A stretch of DNA of 64,000 bases, from NCBI GenBank assembly GCA_016350165.1, contig CP066225.1, positions 3,720,001-3,784,000 of the forward strand, given 5' to 3'. The translations under genes were made by a program, and so were the position numbers. The DNA is from Planctomycetota bacterium (GTDB lineage: Bacteria > Planctomycetota > Phycisphaerae > Phycisphaerales > Phycisphaeraceae). The notes beneath the pieces are model-generated. The model searched no databases and had not been told where the DNA came from. It worked only from the letters and a program-made list of their open reading frames with translations. Below are positions 35,201 through 44,163 of the stretch, piece after piece. Position 1 is the first letter of the stretch; every line of letters starts with the position of its first letter.

Positions 35201-36058
35201 ATGACGTGTATCAAAGCATTTCAGTATATCAGTATCACTACGATCATTGCTTTGACATTTGGTTGTGTATCCTCCGGCGGTGAGATGGATAAACCCGATC
35301 AGCCAACAGAAGATCTGCGTGAACAGGAACAGCAGCAGTCATTAGAGCCGGCGGAGAAGCCTCACCCACTTCAACGTGGCGATCTGACATATTCGCAAAT
35401 TAAAGGTGATTTACACGATGGCTATTACACCACACCGGATCGATTTATATCGATTCGTGAGCCGTTGCTGCAGGAACCAACCCAGTTGATGTATGATCAC
35501 TATGATAAGAATCTGCATTTCTGGACAATGCATTTTTCCGATCAGGAAGGTCGCGTATACACACTTTCATGGGGAAATCCAGTTGGTTTTGAACTCCCGC
35601 CAGCTCCAGAGGTTGATCATGAAGAAGCTTCAAAGCTTGTCGATGATTATTTCAGAGGCCTCTCGGAACAAAACGAGAAAGTCACCGAGCTATACACTTA
35701 TTATGACGCAACGCTTGATGGCGGCGGTGTAATCACCATCTATCATCAAGAAGGTAAAAGTGACGTCTTGCGCTCATGGTTAGAACCGCATCCCGACAAG
35801 CCCGGCGAGATGATGAAAAAATACGAAAACCTCGATCGTTATTACATCACATTCTCAAGTATGCATGCTGGCAAAGTTGTTCATATGGAGATTGATGATC
35901 GTGCGAATATGTTCGAAGAAGATCACGCAAATCTCGGCGAAAATCACAATATGTGGAACACAGAACGGCAAAAAATATTGATTCATGAAATTGAATCATG
36001 GGTCAAATCTATGCGTTATGGCACAGCGGTCCCTGTCATGAATCAAAAAATGAACTGA
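35201..36058 (+). CDS. Putative lipoprotein of unknown function
   Basis: 285 residues. The signal sequence ends at lipobox LTFGC (Cys at about 22), followed by a polar, Gln/Glu-rich linker (about 25-55) and a soluble domain. The domain has no motif that I recognise, but alternating strand/helix and many aromatic residues suggest a folded extracytoplasmic module. No ribosome site is obvious. It stands alone between the MerR and scpA transcription units. Confidence 0.7.
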   Translation: MTCIKAFQYISITTIIALTFGCVSSGGEMDKPDQPTEDLREQEQQQSLEPAEKPHPLQRGDLTYSQIKGDLHDGYYTTPDRFISIREPLLQEPTQLMYDHYDKNLHFWTMHFSDQEGRVYTLSWGNPVGFELPPAPEVDHEEASKLVDDYFRGLSEQNEKVTELYTYYDATLDGGGVITIYHQEGKSDVLRSWLEPHPDKPGEMMKKYENLDRYYITFSSMHAGKVVHMEIDDRANMFEEDHANLGENHNMWNTERQKILIHEIESWVKSMRYGTAVPVMNQKMN

Positions 36059-36086
36059 GGTATGGTTTTGATATCAATATAGAGGT

Positions 36087-37607
36087 TTAGGAGTTTGAAT
36101 CTTCAGGAAGGTCTGCGCTTTCGGGTGAGGATGAATCCGCATCGCTATCTTTGCTTCGGTGGGCTTGAAGCTTACGTTCAATAGCTTCAAGCTCATCGTC
36201 CTGCTCATCTGCAAGAAACTCTTCTTCATCCTCTTCAAGCCAATCTTCTTCATCAACCAGATCCTCATCGACTTCTTGGTTGGATTCTTCGACAACAGCA
36301 TTTTGCTCGTCGGTATTATCTGCTTTGGCAAACGGATTCTTACGTTTCATTTCCTTATAAACCGGCGGCTCAAATCCATATTTCAAATACAACTCGCGTT
36401 CCCATTCACGCTGTACTCGTTTCCATTCTGATGCATTAAACTTTTCGCCAGCCTCTTCAGCTTTCTTCTTCGCAGCATGCGTGCGTCGCATTTTTTCTCG
36501 ACGAATATAGTGTTGGAAACCAAGTAGATCGGGCCACCCATATTCAATCTCACCTGTCTCAGGGTTCTTCCATTTCTCAGCAGCATCCACATCTTCAAGA
36601 TTTAAATTCTGCTGATCAATCGGGATCGGCACAAGTTCAATATCATCCTTCGCAGCATTTTGCCTGATCGCCACACGGTTATTACGTGCAAGCTCTAGTG
36701 TCGCAAGGAACAGGCCGATCATTTCAGAACGATTCGTGCGTCCTTTGAAAATTTGCTGCAAAGACATTGCCCCATCTGAATCAAGCAGATCATAAATATC
36801 ATCCGCATGCACAGAAATCGGCGTGTCATCATACGTCACTTCATGGAAGTTCTTACGCCCGATTGAATCCAGCAAACGTCCAAACGCACGACACAAATCC
36901 AGCACGTTGATATCAGCCAAATCAATCTCTGGCTCAGGCTCAACCGCATTCGGATCTTCCATCGCCTTCTTAGGCGCTGACTGGAAACGATTTTTCCATT
37001 CCCCCTCGCGATGCTCTAGCTCAATCGACGCATCCTTGAACCGTTTGTACGCTAGCAACTGCTGAACTAACTCGTATCGAGGGTCCGTCTCATCGAGACG
37101 GTTCGCTTCTTCTTCGTTAACCTCTTCCTCGTTATTGCGTTCACGTACCGCTTCATCAATCCGCGGTACAAGCAATTGCGACTTGATCTCCAGTAACGTC
37201 GCAGCCATCACCAAAAACTCACCCGCACGGTCCACATCAAACGTCTGAATAACCTTGATGTGATCCAGATATTGCTCAGTCAGTTCAGCAACTGGAATGT
37301 CGTACAGATCAATCTCATTGCGACGCACAAGATACAGCAGCAAATCCAACGGCCCCGAATACGCATCCAAGCGAACCTTATACGTTTTTGACTCAGGTTT
37401 GCTCTCCCCATTTTCCGATGAATCCACCTTAGATGTATTCACCACTTCCACGCCTTCATCCTCGACCTCAGCCTCCGCCTCAGTCACAGCCTCCTCAGCC
37501 GCCTTTGCTTCAACCAACTCTTCATTTTCAGCACAAACCTCAGCCGCGACTTCCTCGGAAGGTGCTGGATTCTGCTCTGCGTCGTTCGTGGGGGTGAATT
37601 CACTCAT
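36087..37607 (-). CDS. scpA: Segregation and condensation protein A with long acidic extensions
   Basis: The kleisin subunit of the SMC-ScpAB condensin. The signature DAYSGPLDLLLYLVRRNEIDLYDIPVAE-type N-domain (about 79-106) and FLVMAATLLEIKSQLLVP (about 128-146) are clear, and a C-terminal winged-helix part follows (ISVHADDIYDLL...SEMIGLFLATLELAR). At 506 residues it is nearly twice the usual 250-270. An Ala/Glu-rich N-terminal tail (about 70 residues) and a Glu/Asp-rich C-terminal region (about 420-500) are extra and probably disordered. No scpB or smc is in the window. Confidence 0.93.
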   Translation of the reverse strand: MSEFTPTNDAEQNPAPSEEVAAEVCAENEELVEAKAAEEAVTEAEAEVEDEGVEVVNTSKVDSSENGESKPESKTYKVRLDAYSGPLDLLLYLVRRNEIDLYDIPVAELTEQYLDHIKVIQTFDVDRAGEFLVMAATLLEIKSQLLVPRIDEAVRERNNEEEVNEEEANRLDETDPRYELVQQLLAYKRFKDASIELEHREGEWKNRFQSAPKKAMEDPNAVEPEPEIDLADINVLDLCRAFGRLLDSIGRKNFHEVTYDDTPISVHADDIYDLLDSDGAMSLQQIFKGRTNRSEMIGLFLATLELARNNRVAIRQNAAKDDIELVPIPIDQQNLNLEDVDAAEKWKNPETGEIEYGWPDLLGFQHYIRREKMRRTHAAKKKAEEAGEKFNASEWKRVQREWERELYLKYGFEPPVYKEMKRKNPFAKADNTDEQNAVVEESNQEVDEDLVDEEDWLEEDEEEFLADEQDDELEAIERKLQAHRSKDSDADSSSPESADLPEDSNS

Positions 37608-37762
37608 GCTGCGACAAATATTACCGGATTTTGACTCGTTTTGCTTCGATTTACATGGTGGAAAACAACCTCGTTTACCCCTTACTAGCGCTGGAATCCA
37701 GAATAGCTCCCCTCTGAGTGTATAATGAGGCTTTCACGCAACGAAAAACGGATGATGATTTC

Positions 37763-38839
37763 ATGACCGACATGCCAAGTCAATCTTGTGGGACTGAGGG
37801 TTCTCAGTCGGATGACCAGCAATTTGCTGAGCAGGTTCTCAACGTCGAACGCGATGCTATCGCTCGGCTCAATCTCGGCGATCCATTCCATGCTGCCGTC
37901 AAACTTGTCCTTGACAAGACCACTGGCTGGAAAGATGGGGTTCGTACAGGCGCCGCTGGCGGCGGCTCATTCGTCATCTCAGGCATGGGTAAATCCGGCC
38001 TCATCGCTCAAAAACTCTCCGCCACATTCGCCTCAACAGGCACCGCATCTCACTTCCTTCACCCCTCCGAAGCCATGCACGGAGACCTCGGCAAAGTACG
38101 TCAGGGCGACGTCGTCATGATCCTCTCATACGGCGGCAACACTGAAGAAGTCGTCTCACTTGCATCACTCCTCCGCCAAGATGACGTCCCCGTCATCGCA
38201 ATGGTTGGCACCGATGATTGTGAACTTGCACGTCTCGCTGACATCGTTCTTGAAGTCGGCGACATCGAAGAAGCATGTCCACTCAACCTCGCGCCAACAG
38301 CATCCACCACAGCCATGCTCGCACTCGGCGATGCGCTGGCTCTCACCGTTTCACGTCGTCGTGACTTCGGCGTCGATGACTTCAAACGCGTGCACCCAGG
38401 TGGCGGCCTCGGTCGTCAACTCATGCCTGTTGTCAAAGCAATGCGTTTCACCGTCGGCGAAAACCTCCCACTTGTCAACCAATCTGCGACCGTCCGAGAA
38501 GCTTTCGAAGAAGCAGACGCGTTTGCAGCTAAACGCAAAATAAGACGCACAGGTGCAATCCTCGTCATCGCAGACACTGGGGAACTCGTCGGTATCTTCA
38601 CAGACGCTGACTTCCGTCGCCTTGCTATGAAGGGTGCTAATCAAGCGTTAGATACACCAATCAATATCGTGATGACCCAAGACCCACGTAAACTGACAAA
38701 TCAGTCCATTGTTCGTGATGCAGTCCATCTCGTTCGCGAACTCCGCATTGACGAAATCCCCGTCGTAGACAGCAACAATAAACCCCTCGGCCTCATCGAC
38801 GTTCAAGACCTTATCGCACTCAAAGTCATTGAGGGATAA
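37763..38839 (+). CDS. kdsD: Arabinose-5-phosphate isomerase (KpsF/GutQ/KdsD family)
   Basis: 358 residues. The SIS domain (ISGMGKSGLIAQKLSATFASTG, SYGGNTEEV) and HPGGGLGRQL identify the sugar-phosphate isomerase that converts ribulose 5-phosphate to arabinose 5-phosphate, the first step to KDO of lipopolysaccharide. Two CBS domains fill the C-terminal third. The ATG at 37763 is preferred to the GTG at 37718. The kdsC gene follows 116 bp downstream, supporting the KDO role. The coding strand is strongly C/A-rich. Confidence 0.94.
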   Translation: MTDMPSQSCGTEGSQSDDQQFAEQVLNVERDAIARLNLGDPFHAAVKLVLDKTTGWKDGVRTGAAGGGSFVISGMGKSGLIAQKLSATFASTGTASHFLHPSEAMHGDLGKVRQGDVVMILSYGGNTEEVVSLASLLRQDDVPVIAMVGTDDCELARLADIVLEVGDIEEACPLNLAPTASTTAMLALGDALALTVSRRRDFGVDDFKRVHPGGGLGRQLMPVVKAMRFTVGENLPLVNQSATVREAFEEADAFAAKRKIRRTGAILVIADTGELVGIFTDADFRRLAMKGANQALDTPINIVMTQDPRKLTNQSIVRDAVHLVRELRIDEIPVVDSNNKPLGLIDVQDLIALKVIEG

Positions 38840-38955
38840 GTACTGGAAAATAAGGGTAAATAGATGCTCGTATAACAAACTAGGTCGTATAATTGACCAG
38901 CTTGTTAACCGAAGAAAAAGATAGGTGCGTGGGATTATAACAACAGGTAAAAACT

Positions 38956-39477
38956 ATGCGTGATATCAAGCTCATTGTATGTGATGTAGACGGCGTCCTC
39001 ACCGCAGGCGAAATCATCTACGACAATCAGGGCAACGAACTCAAAAAGTTCAATGTCAAAGATGGTTTCGGAATCAAAGCTGCTCAATACACTGGCGTCA
39101 AAGTCGGCGTCATCACCGCGCGTGAATCAGATGTCGTACACAAACGTGTCGAAGAACTCGGCATGAAAGATTACTATCATTATTTGGTTCATGATAAAGC
39201 GATTGCCGTTCAAAAACTTGCTGAAACCGCAGGTTGCTCTCTCGAACACACCGCTTTTATTGGCGACGACGTAATCGATATGCCCGCAATGAAAATCGTC
39301 GGCTTCCCAATCGCTGTGGGTGACGCTGTCCAGGAAGTGAAAGATCTTGCAAAGATCATCACCGATGCAAAGGGTGGCAAAGGCGCTGTTCGTGAAGCAA
39401 TTGAAAAGATTCTCAAATCTCAAGGCACGTGGCACCGCGTCCTCGAAAACTTCGGCGGCATCAGAAAACCACTGTAA
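38956..39477 (+). CDS. kdsC: 3-deoxy-D-manno-octulosonate 8-phosphate phosphatase
   Basis: 173 residues of C0-type HAD phosphatase. DVDGVLTAG (motif I, nucleophile Asp), ITARES (motif II), the Lys in HDKAIAVQKL and IGDDVIDMPAM (motif III/IV) match KdsC, which dephosphorylates KDO-8-P to KDO. AGGT upstream of the ATG and proximity to kdsD support an operon. The C-terminal GTWHRVLENF is a little extended. Terminator at 39500. Confidence 0.95.
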   Translation: MRDIKLIVCDVDGVLTAGEIIYDNQGNELKKFNVKDGFGIKAAQYTGVKVGVITARESDVVHKRVEELGMKDYYHYLVHDKAIAVQKLAETAGCSLEHTAFIGDDVIDMPAMKIVGFPIAVGDAVQEVKDLAKIITDAKGGKGAVREAIEKILKSQGTWHRVLENFGGIRKPL

Positions 39478-39499
39478 AACAGTCTAATTTCACCAAACC

Positions 39500-39534
39500 A
39501 GCATCGCGCTTATGTATGAGTGCGGTGCTTTTTT
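39500..39534 (+). terminator. Intrinsic terminator of the kdsDC unit
   Basis: AGCATCGCGCT / AGTGCGGTGCT (11 bp with G-T wobbles), an 8-base loop and TTTTTT. It overlaps the end of the convergent membrane protein gene. Confidence 0.8.
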
Positions 39535-40768
39535 ATGTCCCATTCAAACGCTGTTTATCCAAAAAACGATTGATCTCGTAAACTAAGCACGCGACTTCAT
39601 TAATGTCTGTGTATTGGCTATGCAGTTCAATAACATGTTCATTTTTATCCTCAGCACACAAACTATATTTAAACTCTTCATTACCTCTGTTCGTATGCAT
39701 CCGATACATTCGCCCATATACCCGCTGTAAATCAGAGAATCTTGCAGAATACTTAAACCCCATTGGAAGTGGCCCCGCCTTTAAAACCGCATGTCTTCTT
39801 GAAATTTCATATGTTGCAGTATTAAATAACGACAATAACGCAACATAAAACAAAGTTATTCCGAACAACCCCGGTAATATTACAAAGAAAAATAATGGGG
39901 CAAGGATAAATACAAAACCAAGCAAGCCTTGATGATGCGATATATCATTGAAAGTATTCCAGCCAAAACCAATAGCAATTCCCAGAAAAAATAGGGATAC
40001 AAAAAGTATCAAAAAATACGGCTTATCTCTAAACGTTTGTGTGATCAACAACCCATTCTTAATTTCTTTAAACGCTAATTCCCCTTCATAATCAGGCTCT
40101 TCACCTTCTTTAAAATCAAGTCCGATATGATCTTCTATCAACCCTTCGTGTTTATACGAGAACTGACCCGTAATAAATTTATCCTGAATATTCAAATGCT
40201 TTTCGAGTGCATATTCCATGTACGCAGCATGATTGAAATTCGTCAGATTACTTAAAAGCCTGTAGTGTTTTCCATTCTTACACTTCGCAATCACCTTAAA
40301 AGTAAAGATATGCCGCTTCATGTGATCATGCTTAGAGTGCCGCTCATGCTTGATGCGTTTAACATATATCTGATCAATATCAGCACGCAAAAAAGTATGA
40401 GAACGTTTTATAGGTAGTGGACCATAGTTAATTTTTACTTCACGATCATCAATCACAAAGCAGCATCGATTGATCAAATTTGCGATGCCAACATACCCTG
40501 TAATAAAGCTCAATCCCAATGCAACGTAAAGCCATCCAGCGTATTCAACTCCAATCTGAGTATCATTGACCGTAATCGTACCTCCATTTGCAAAAACACT
40601 TTTCAGAGAAAAGAAAATGGATAGGAAAATCAGAGTACCAAACAGATACACCAAACTCGCCTTGGCGTTCAATCTCTTATAGATCAGTACAATACGATTA
40701 TTCTCTTCTTTAACTTGAATCGAGCGTGGTCTTACTGCTGCAGCTTCAAGCTTTACTTCATCAGACAT
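39533..40768 (-). CDS. Double-unit membrane PH-like protein (paralog family 2)
   Basis: 411 residues that look like two fused copies of one unit: helix pair plus a beta-rich domain. Unit 1 has helices at about 40-60 and 77-100 with the core DREVKINYGPLPIKRSH; unit 2 has helices at about 250-270 and 284-325 with RRHAVLKAGPLPMGFKY. The GPLP core after the second helix recurs in the three upstream genes. The fold resembles bacterial PH (DUF304-type) domains. GAGGG nine bases before the ATG at 40768 fixes the start. It is last gene of a four-gene operon. Function is unknown. Confidence 0.75.
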   Translation of the reverse strand: MSDEVKLEAAAVRPRSIQVKEENNRIVLIYKRLNAKASLVYLFGTLIFLSIFFSLKSVFANGGTITVNDTQIGVEYAGWLYVALGLSFITGYVGIANLINRCCFVIDDREVKINYGPLPIKRSHTFLRADIDQIYVKRIKHERHSKHDHMKRHIFTFKVIAKCKNGKHYRLLSNLTNFNHAAYMEYALEKHLNIQDKFITGQFSYKHEGLIEDHIGLDFKEGEEPDYEGELAFKEIKNGLLITQTFRDKPYFLILFVSLFFLGIAIGFGWNTFNDISHHQGLLGFVFILAPLFFFVILPGLFGITLFYVALLSLFNTATYEISRRHAVLKAGPLPMGFKYSARFSDLQRVYGRMYRMHTNRGNEEFKYSLCAEDKNEHVIELHSQYTDINEVACLVYEINRFLDKQRLNGT

Positions 40769-40786
40769 CTCAAGCAACCCTCAAAA

Positions 40787-41521
40787 TTACATATCCAAAT
40801 TTTTTTCTAACAGATGCTCCCCCACCACTGCTTGATCTTTAATGCCAAGCTGCTTCTCAAGGACTTGCTCAATCGCGCGTGCTTGCTCAGGATCATCGAT
40901 CCTTGATAGAAGCTTTATATCTCTGTCATCATTCGTGATGACATTCAAATTGTACGAATATGTTGTCGAGTCACTGCCCCGGTGGACCTTCTCTTTTACG
41001 TACAACTGCCTTATATTCAGTGCCGATATCTTTCGGTTACCAAACCAAGGTATTGGTCCATGTTTTACCGTCAATTTTTGAGTATCTAAGCGTATGACAG
41101 TCTTATTAATAAATGAACATATCACCGCATAAGTCAACGATAAGCCTATTGCAACAAGCACAATGGAAAACAGCTTTACCATTAATGGTGAATCCGCATC
41201 ACTAAACGCCATCGAATACCAAACAACTAAAAAACCATCCCAAAAGATCACAAAAACCAGCATCGCAAACACCGCATGCGAGTACCATTTTCTCGTTATT
41301 TGATATGCATTGTGAGTTTCTTCAATTTTAATACTACCGATATCCTCAATATCAATCTGCGGCCGGATTGCACTTGACTTCATCACTTCTGATCGATTTT
41401 CTTGCACCAAACTAGAAAATGATGTGATCGAATTACAGTGTTCACAATGCCCCATCATCGTGTCCAGATTTAAATTCTTGGACTTGATCGTTACGCCACA
41501 ACCGATGCATTCAATCTTCAT
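40787..41521 (-). CDS. Zinc-ribbon membrane PH-like protein (paralog family 2)
   Basis: A 244-residue protein. The N-terminal zinc ribbon (C5, C8, C26, C29: CIGC...CEHC) is followed by a linker, two helices (about 88-110 and 120-145) and the domain core KLTVKHGPIPWFGNRKI, LNIRQLYVKEK and a C-terminal QVLEKQLGIKDQ helix. The same order occurs in the 41565 gene. The start is at 41521, or the ATG at 41530. It lies 18 bp upstream of the double-unit gene. Unknown role. Confidence 0.75.
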   Translation of the reverse strand: MKIECIGCGVTIKSKNLNLDTMMGHCEHCNSITSFSSLVQENRSEVMKSSAIRPQIDIEDIGSIKIEETHNAYQITRKWYSHAVFAMLVFVIFWDGFLVVWYSMAFSDADSPLMVKLFSIVLVAIGLSLTYAVICSFINKTVIRLDTQKLTVKHGPIPWFGNRKISALNIRQLYVKEKVHRGSDSTTYSYNLNVITNDDRDIKLLSRIDDPEQARAIEQVLEKQLGIKDQAVVGEHLLEKNLDM

Positions 41522-41564
41522 ATGTAGCATCCCAAAATATTACATGCGAACCAATAACCAAAAC

Positions 41565-42281
41565 TCACTTTTTGAACTTATATTTCCTCGAACTTTTTTT
41601 CTCACCTTCGCTCAACCCAAGCTGTTCGTTCAATATCTTTTGCAAGTAAAGTGCATATGATTTTTTTTCTAATCTCGCTGCGATCATGATTTTTTTATCA
41701 TTAATCATCTTCGCAAAAAGATTCCAACGAGGTTCCCCATTCACTTCAACCGAGCTCTTCTTAATATCAAGTTTCTTTATCTGCGATGGTATTAATCGTT
41801 TATTGCCCCGCCAGGGCAGGGGGCCATGCTTGATTCGCAATTCATTAAACTCAACAGTGTAGACCGTTCGATTGATTAGCCCTGTAATCCCCGAGTAAAA
41901 CATGCACCAACCCACACAAGAGAATATGCCTCCAAAGATAATGAACGGCATGATCTCGTCAGGTAGTTGCCCTTTCGTGAACAACGCAATAAATTCATCT
42001 CGGAAAAGCATTAGTGGCACGGTCAAGAATATCAGCGAAATCAGAAATATAAGCACATATCCCCCACTAAACCAAGTTTGCACCATTCTGAATCCATGGC
42101 TACGGCTATCTATCTGGTAGTTAGTAGGCTTCGTATATAACTCTTCTGAATTCTCAGCCTTCCCTTTCTTAGGCCCAATAAATGTAATCGAGTCGCACAC
42201 ATCACACTTTGCGATCATATTCACAACACTAATGTTCTTCGCAGTAATGTCTTCATCACAATGTTCGCATACAACTTTCAT
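41565..42281 (-). CDS. Zinc-ribbon membrane PH-like protein (paralog family 2)
   Basis: A 238-residue protein with zinc ribbon C5, C8, C26, C29 (CEHC...CDVC), two helices (about 72-95 and 112-138), the core ELRIKHGPLPWRGNKRL, and a terminal helix KILNEQLGLSEG. GGAG eight bases before the ATG at 42281 fixes the start. The C-terminus is Lys/Ser-rich. It is second in the operon, 43 bp before the next gene. Confidence 0.75.
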   Translation of the reverse strand: MKVVCEHCDEDITAKNISVVNMIAKCDVCDSITFIGPKKGKAENSEELYTKPTNYQIDSRSHGFRMVQTWFSGGYVLIFLISLIFLTVPLMLFRDEFIALFTKGQLPDEIMPFIIFGGIFSCVGWCMFYSGITGLINRTVYTVEFNELRIKHGPLPWRGNKRLIPSQIKKLDIKKSSVEVNGEPRWNLFAKMINDKKIMIAARLEKKSYALYLQKILNEQLGLSEGEKKSSRKYKFKK

Positions 42282-42296
42282 AGTCACTGCTCCATT

Positions 42297-42890
42297 TTAA
42301 TGATTAACGTGACTTTTACCTGAAGCTTCTTCTAGATTCTCATTATCTCTAGCAGAACGAAGCTGCTCGTTCAAAGTTTTAACGATGTACATCGCTGTAC
42401 CATGATCACAAATCTGTGATTTGATCGTCCTCTTAATGCTGAACTTTCCAATCACATAAACCGAATAGTAACCACGTCCACCTCCCCCACGATCAGACGT
42501 ACTGTGAAATCTAATGCCAACCTCTTTAATCTCGTCACACTTCCAGCTTACATTTCCGAAAAACCATATCGGGTGATGCTTAATCGTAAGCTTTTCATTT
42601 GTCACTTTGACCGTCGTTTTATTAACCAGACTCGCGATCGTGTAGTAAGTAACCGGCTGTATGATTGCTGAGAACAGAAGAATCGGCGCGATCGGATGAA
42701 AACCCTTTAACTCAAAATCAATGATGCCGGTCCAAGCCGCAATCAAGACCAGGATAAAGCTATTGAATAATATCACCGGAAGTAACAGCACAAGTGTAGA
42801 ATATCGAAACCAAGGCATCGTCAGCGAAAAACAATCGTTACCCTCAACAACTTTAAATCGTTTGGGTTTCATATCCTTTGTGTTGCCCAT
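42297..42890 (-). CDS. Membrane PH-like protein without zinc ribbon (paralog family 2)
   Basis: 197 residues. Two helices (about 30-55 and 70-90) are followed by KLTIKHHPIWFFGNVSW (the family core with GP replaced by HP), a Gly-rich loop and the KTLNEQLRSARD terminal helix. The zinc ribbon is absent. AAGG nine bases upstream supports the start. It is first gene of the operon; only 15 bp separate it from the next. Confidence 0.75.
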   Translation of the reverse strand: MGNTKDMKPKRFKVVEGNDCFSLTMPWFRYSTLVLLLPVILFNSFILVLIAAWTGIIDFELKGFHPIAPILLFSAIIQPVTYYTIASLVNKTTVKVTNEKLTIKHHPIWFFGNVSWKCDEIKEVGIRFHSTSDRGGGGRGYYSVYVIGKFSIKRTIKSQICDHGTAMYIVKTLNEQLRSARDNENLEEASGKSHVNH

Positions 42891-42918
42891 GTGGAAATTA
42901 CCTTAAAGATTTGTGTCG

Positions 42919-43230
42919 TTAATCCATCATCTCCAGCAAATCATTAATCTCAGATGCAGCATGTTGATCCCCCGCTTCCACCGCCATCTTGACTCCCAAC
43001 TCCAACACTTTCTTCGCATCTTCTTCTTCCCCCAGCTCACTGAACATCTTCCCCTTCTGGAAGTATGCGTAGCAATAATGCTTGTCCAGCTTCAGCGTCT
43101 TGTCCAACCATTCAAGCGCCGTCTCAAACGCCTCAGCCTTCGCATATTCCAAAGCGATACCATACGGCACGAATGGGTCCGTCGGGTCAGCTTCATACAT
43201 TGTCTTCAATTGATTTAAGCGATCACTCAT
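42919..43230 (-). CDS. Small TPR-type protein
   Basis: A 103-residue helical protein, about two to three tetratricopeptide repeats (DPFVPYGIALEYAKAEAFETALEWLDKTL, split here as helix pairs; AYFQKGKMFSELGEEEDA). It probably mediates protein contacts. The ATG at 43230 lies seven bases from a minus-strand TATAAT (43237-43242), so the mRNA may be nearly leaderless; no ribosome site is seen. It is upstream of the membrane paralog operon on the same strand. Confidence 0.8.
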   Translation of the reverse strand: MSDRLNQLKTMYEADPTDPFVPYGIALEYAKAEAFETALEWLDKTLKLDKHYCYAYFQKGKMFSELGEEEDAKKVLELGVKMAVEAGDQHAASEINDLLEMMD

Positions 43231-43302
43231 GCCCGCATTATAAGCGATTCCATCCACTCAAGCTGCGAATACCATCCTCCCAAACCACGTTAATGAGAAT
43301 CA

Positions 43303-43815
43303 TCATGGCTCGATATCTACAATCTCCGCCGTCACCGTCTCCAAATCCAAAATCGCAACTGTACATCTACCTGTCAGCCACCCGCAACACTCGCCCGGAT
43401 TCAGGAACAGCGTTGGCTTCTCACCACCCGGCAGCACTTTCGACTCATTCACAATCTCATGCGTATGCCCCGTTATCACCACATCCACAGGCTTCCCGCC
43501 CGGCGAAATATCCTCTGGCTTCAGCCAATCAATAAAGTGCGACATTACAATCGTCCGCCCATGCAGTTCCACCGTCACCTGTTCCTCAAGGTTCGGCAAC
43601 ACCCCCTTCAACCCACGTCGCTCCCCATCGTTATTCCCATACACGCAATACAGCGGTATCGGCAGCACCTCCGGAGCAATATACTTCGCCGCAAACGGCG
43701 CCACGTAGTCCCCAGCATGGAATATCGCATCCACCTCCTGCTTGCGGAAAAACTCAATTGCCTTCTTGAATGTTGGCAACCGGTCATGGGTATCGCTGAT
43801 CACACCAATTTTCAT
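43303..43815 (-). CDS. YfcE/MJ0936-type metallophosphodiesterase
   Basis: 170 residues. MKIGVISDTHDRLP, FHAGDYV, YGNNDGER, MSHF and GHTHEI are the five metal-ligand motifs of the small YfcE/MJ0936 phosphodiesterases. The substrate in vivo is unknown. The start at 43815 follows AGGAG with an 8-base spacer. It overlaps nothing and precedes the TPR gene by 72 bp on the same strand. Confidence 0.9.
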   Translation of the reverse strand: MKIGVISDTHDRLPTFKKAIEFFRKQEVDAIFHAGDYVAPFAAKYIAPEVLPIPLYCVYGNNDGERRGLKGVLPNLEEQVTVELHGRTIVMSHFIDWLKPEDISPGGKPVDVVITGHTHEIVNESKVLPGGEKPTLFLNPGECCGWLTGRCTVAILDLETVTAEIVDIEP

Positions 43816-44163
43816 CGTTCTTGCTCCTGTCAGGCCACTTTTTCCGAACATTACAAATTTTCTGTGTGACTTTCATGTCTATGCTAGTATTGCCACATCA
43901 CTGGTCAATACTATTCGGATCGGGGTTACAGGCCTCAAACCTTTTCCATTTTCTCAGGAAACGCCCAAACCCTGTGTAAATCCCCCTGAATCACGCACAG
44001 GATTCGCCAGAACACTGGCTAGCGAGTAAACTTTGCTAAATTTAGGCAAGATTGTCGGAATTGTTGTGCGACTAACATCGCGCCATTCTCGGCCATTGAA
44101 TCAAGTACCCAAACCCCGTAGCTGATGACGCCTAGCGTCCTCGGCTGTTCTTGCAGGTGAGTC
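43816..44163. other. Divergent promoter region, phosphodiesterase/carB
   Basis: 348 bp with no gene. It must contain the carB promoter. I recognise no pyrimidine or arginine attenuator and no clear operator, but a ribosome site AGGTGAG immediately precedes carB. Confidence 0.5.
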
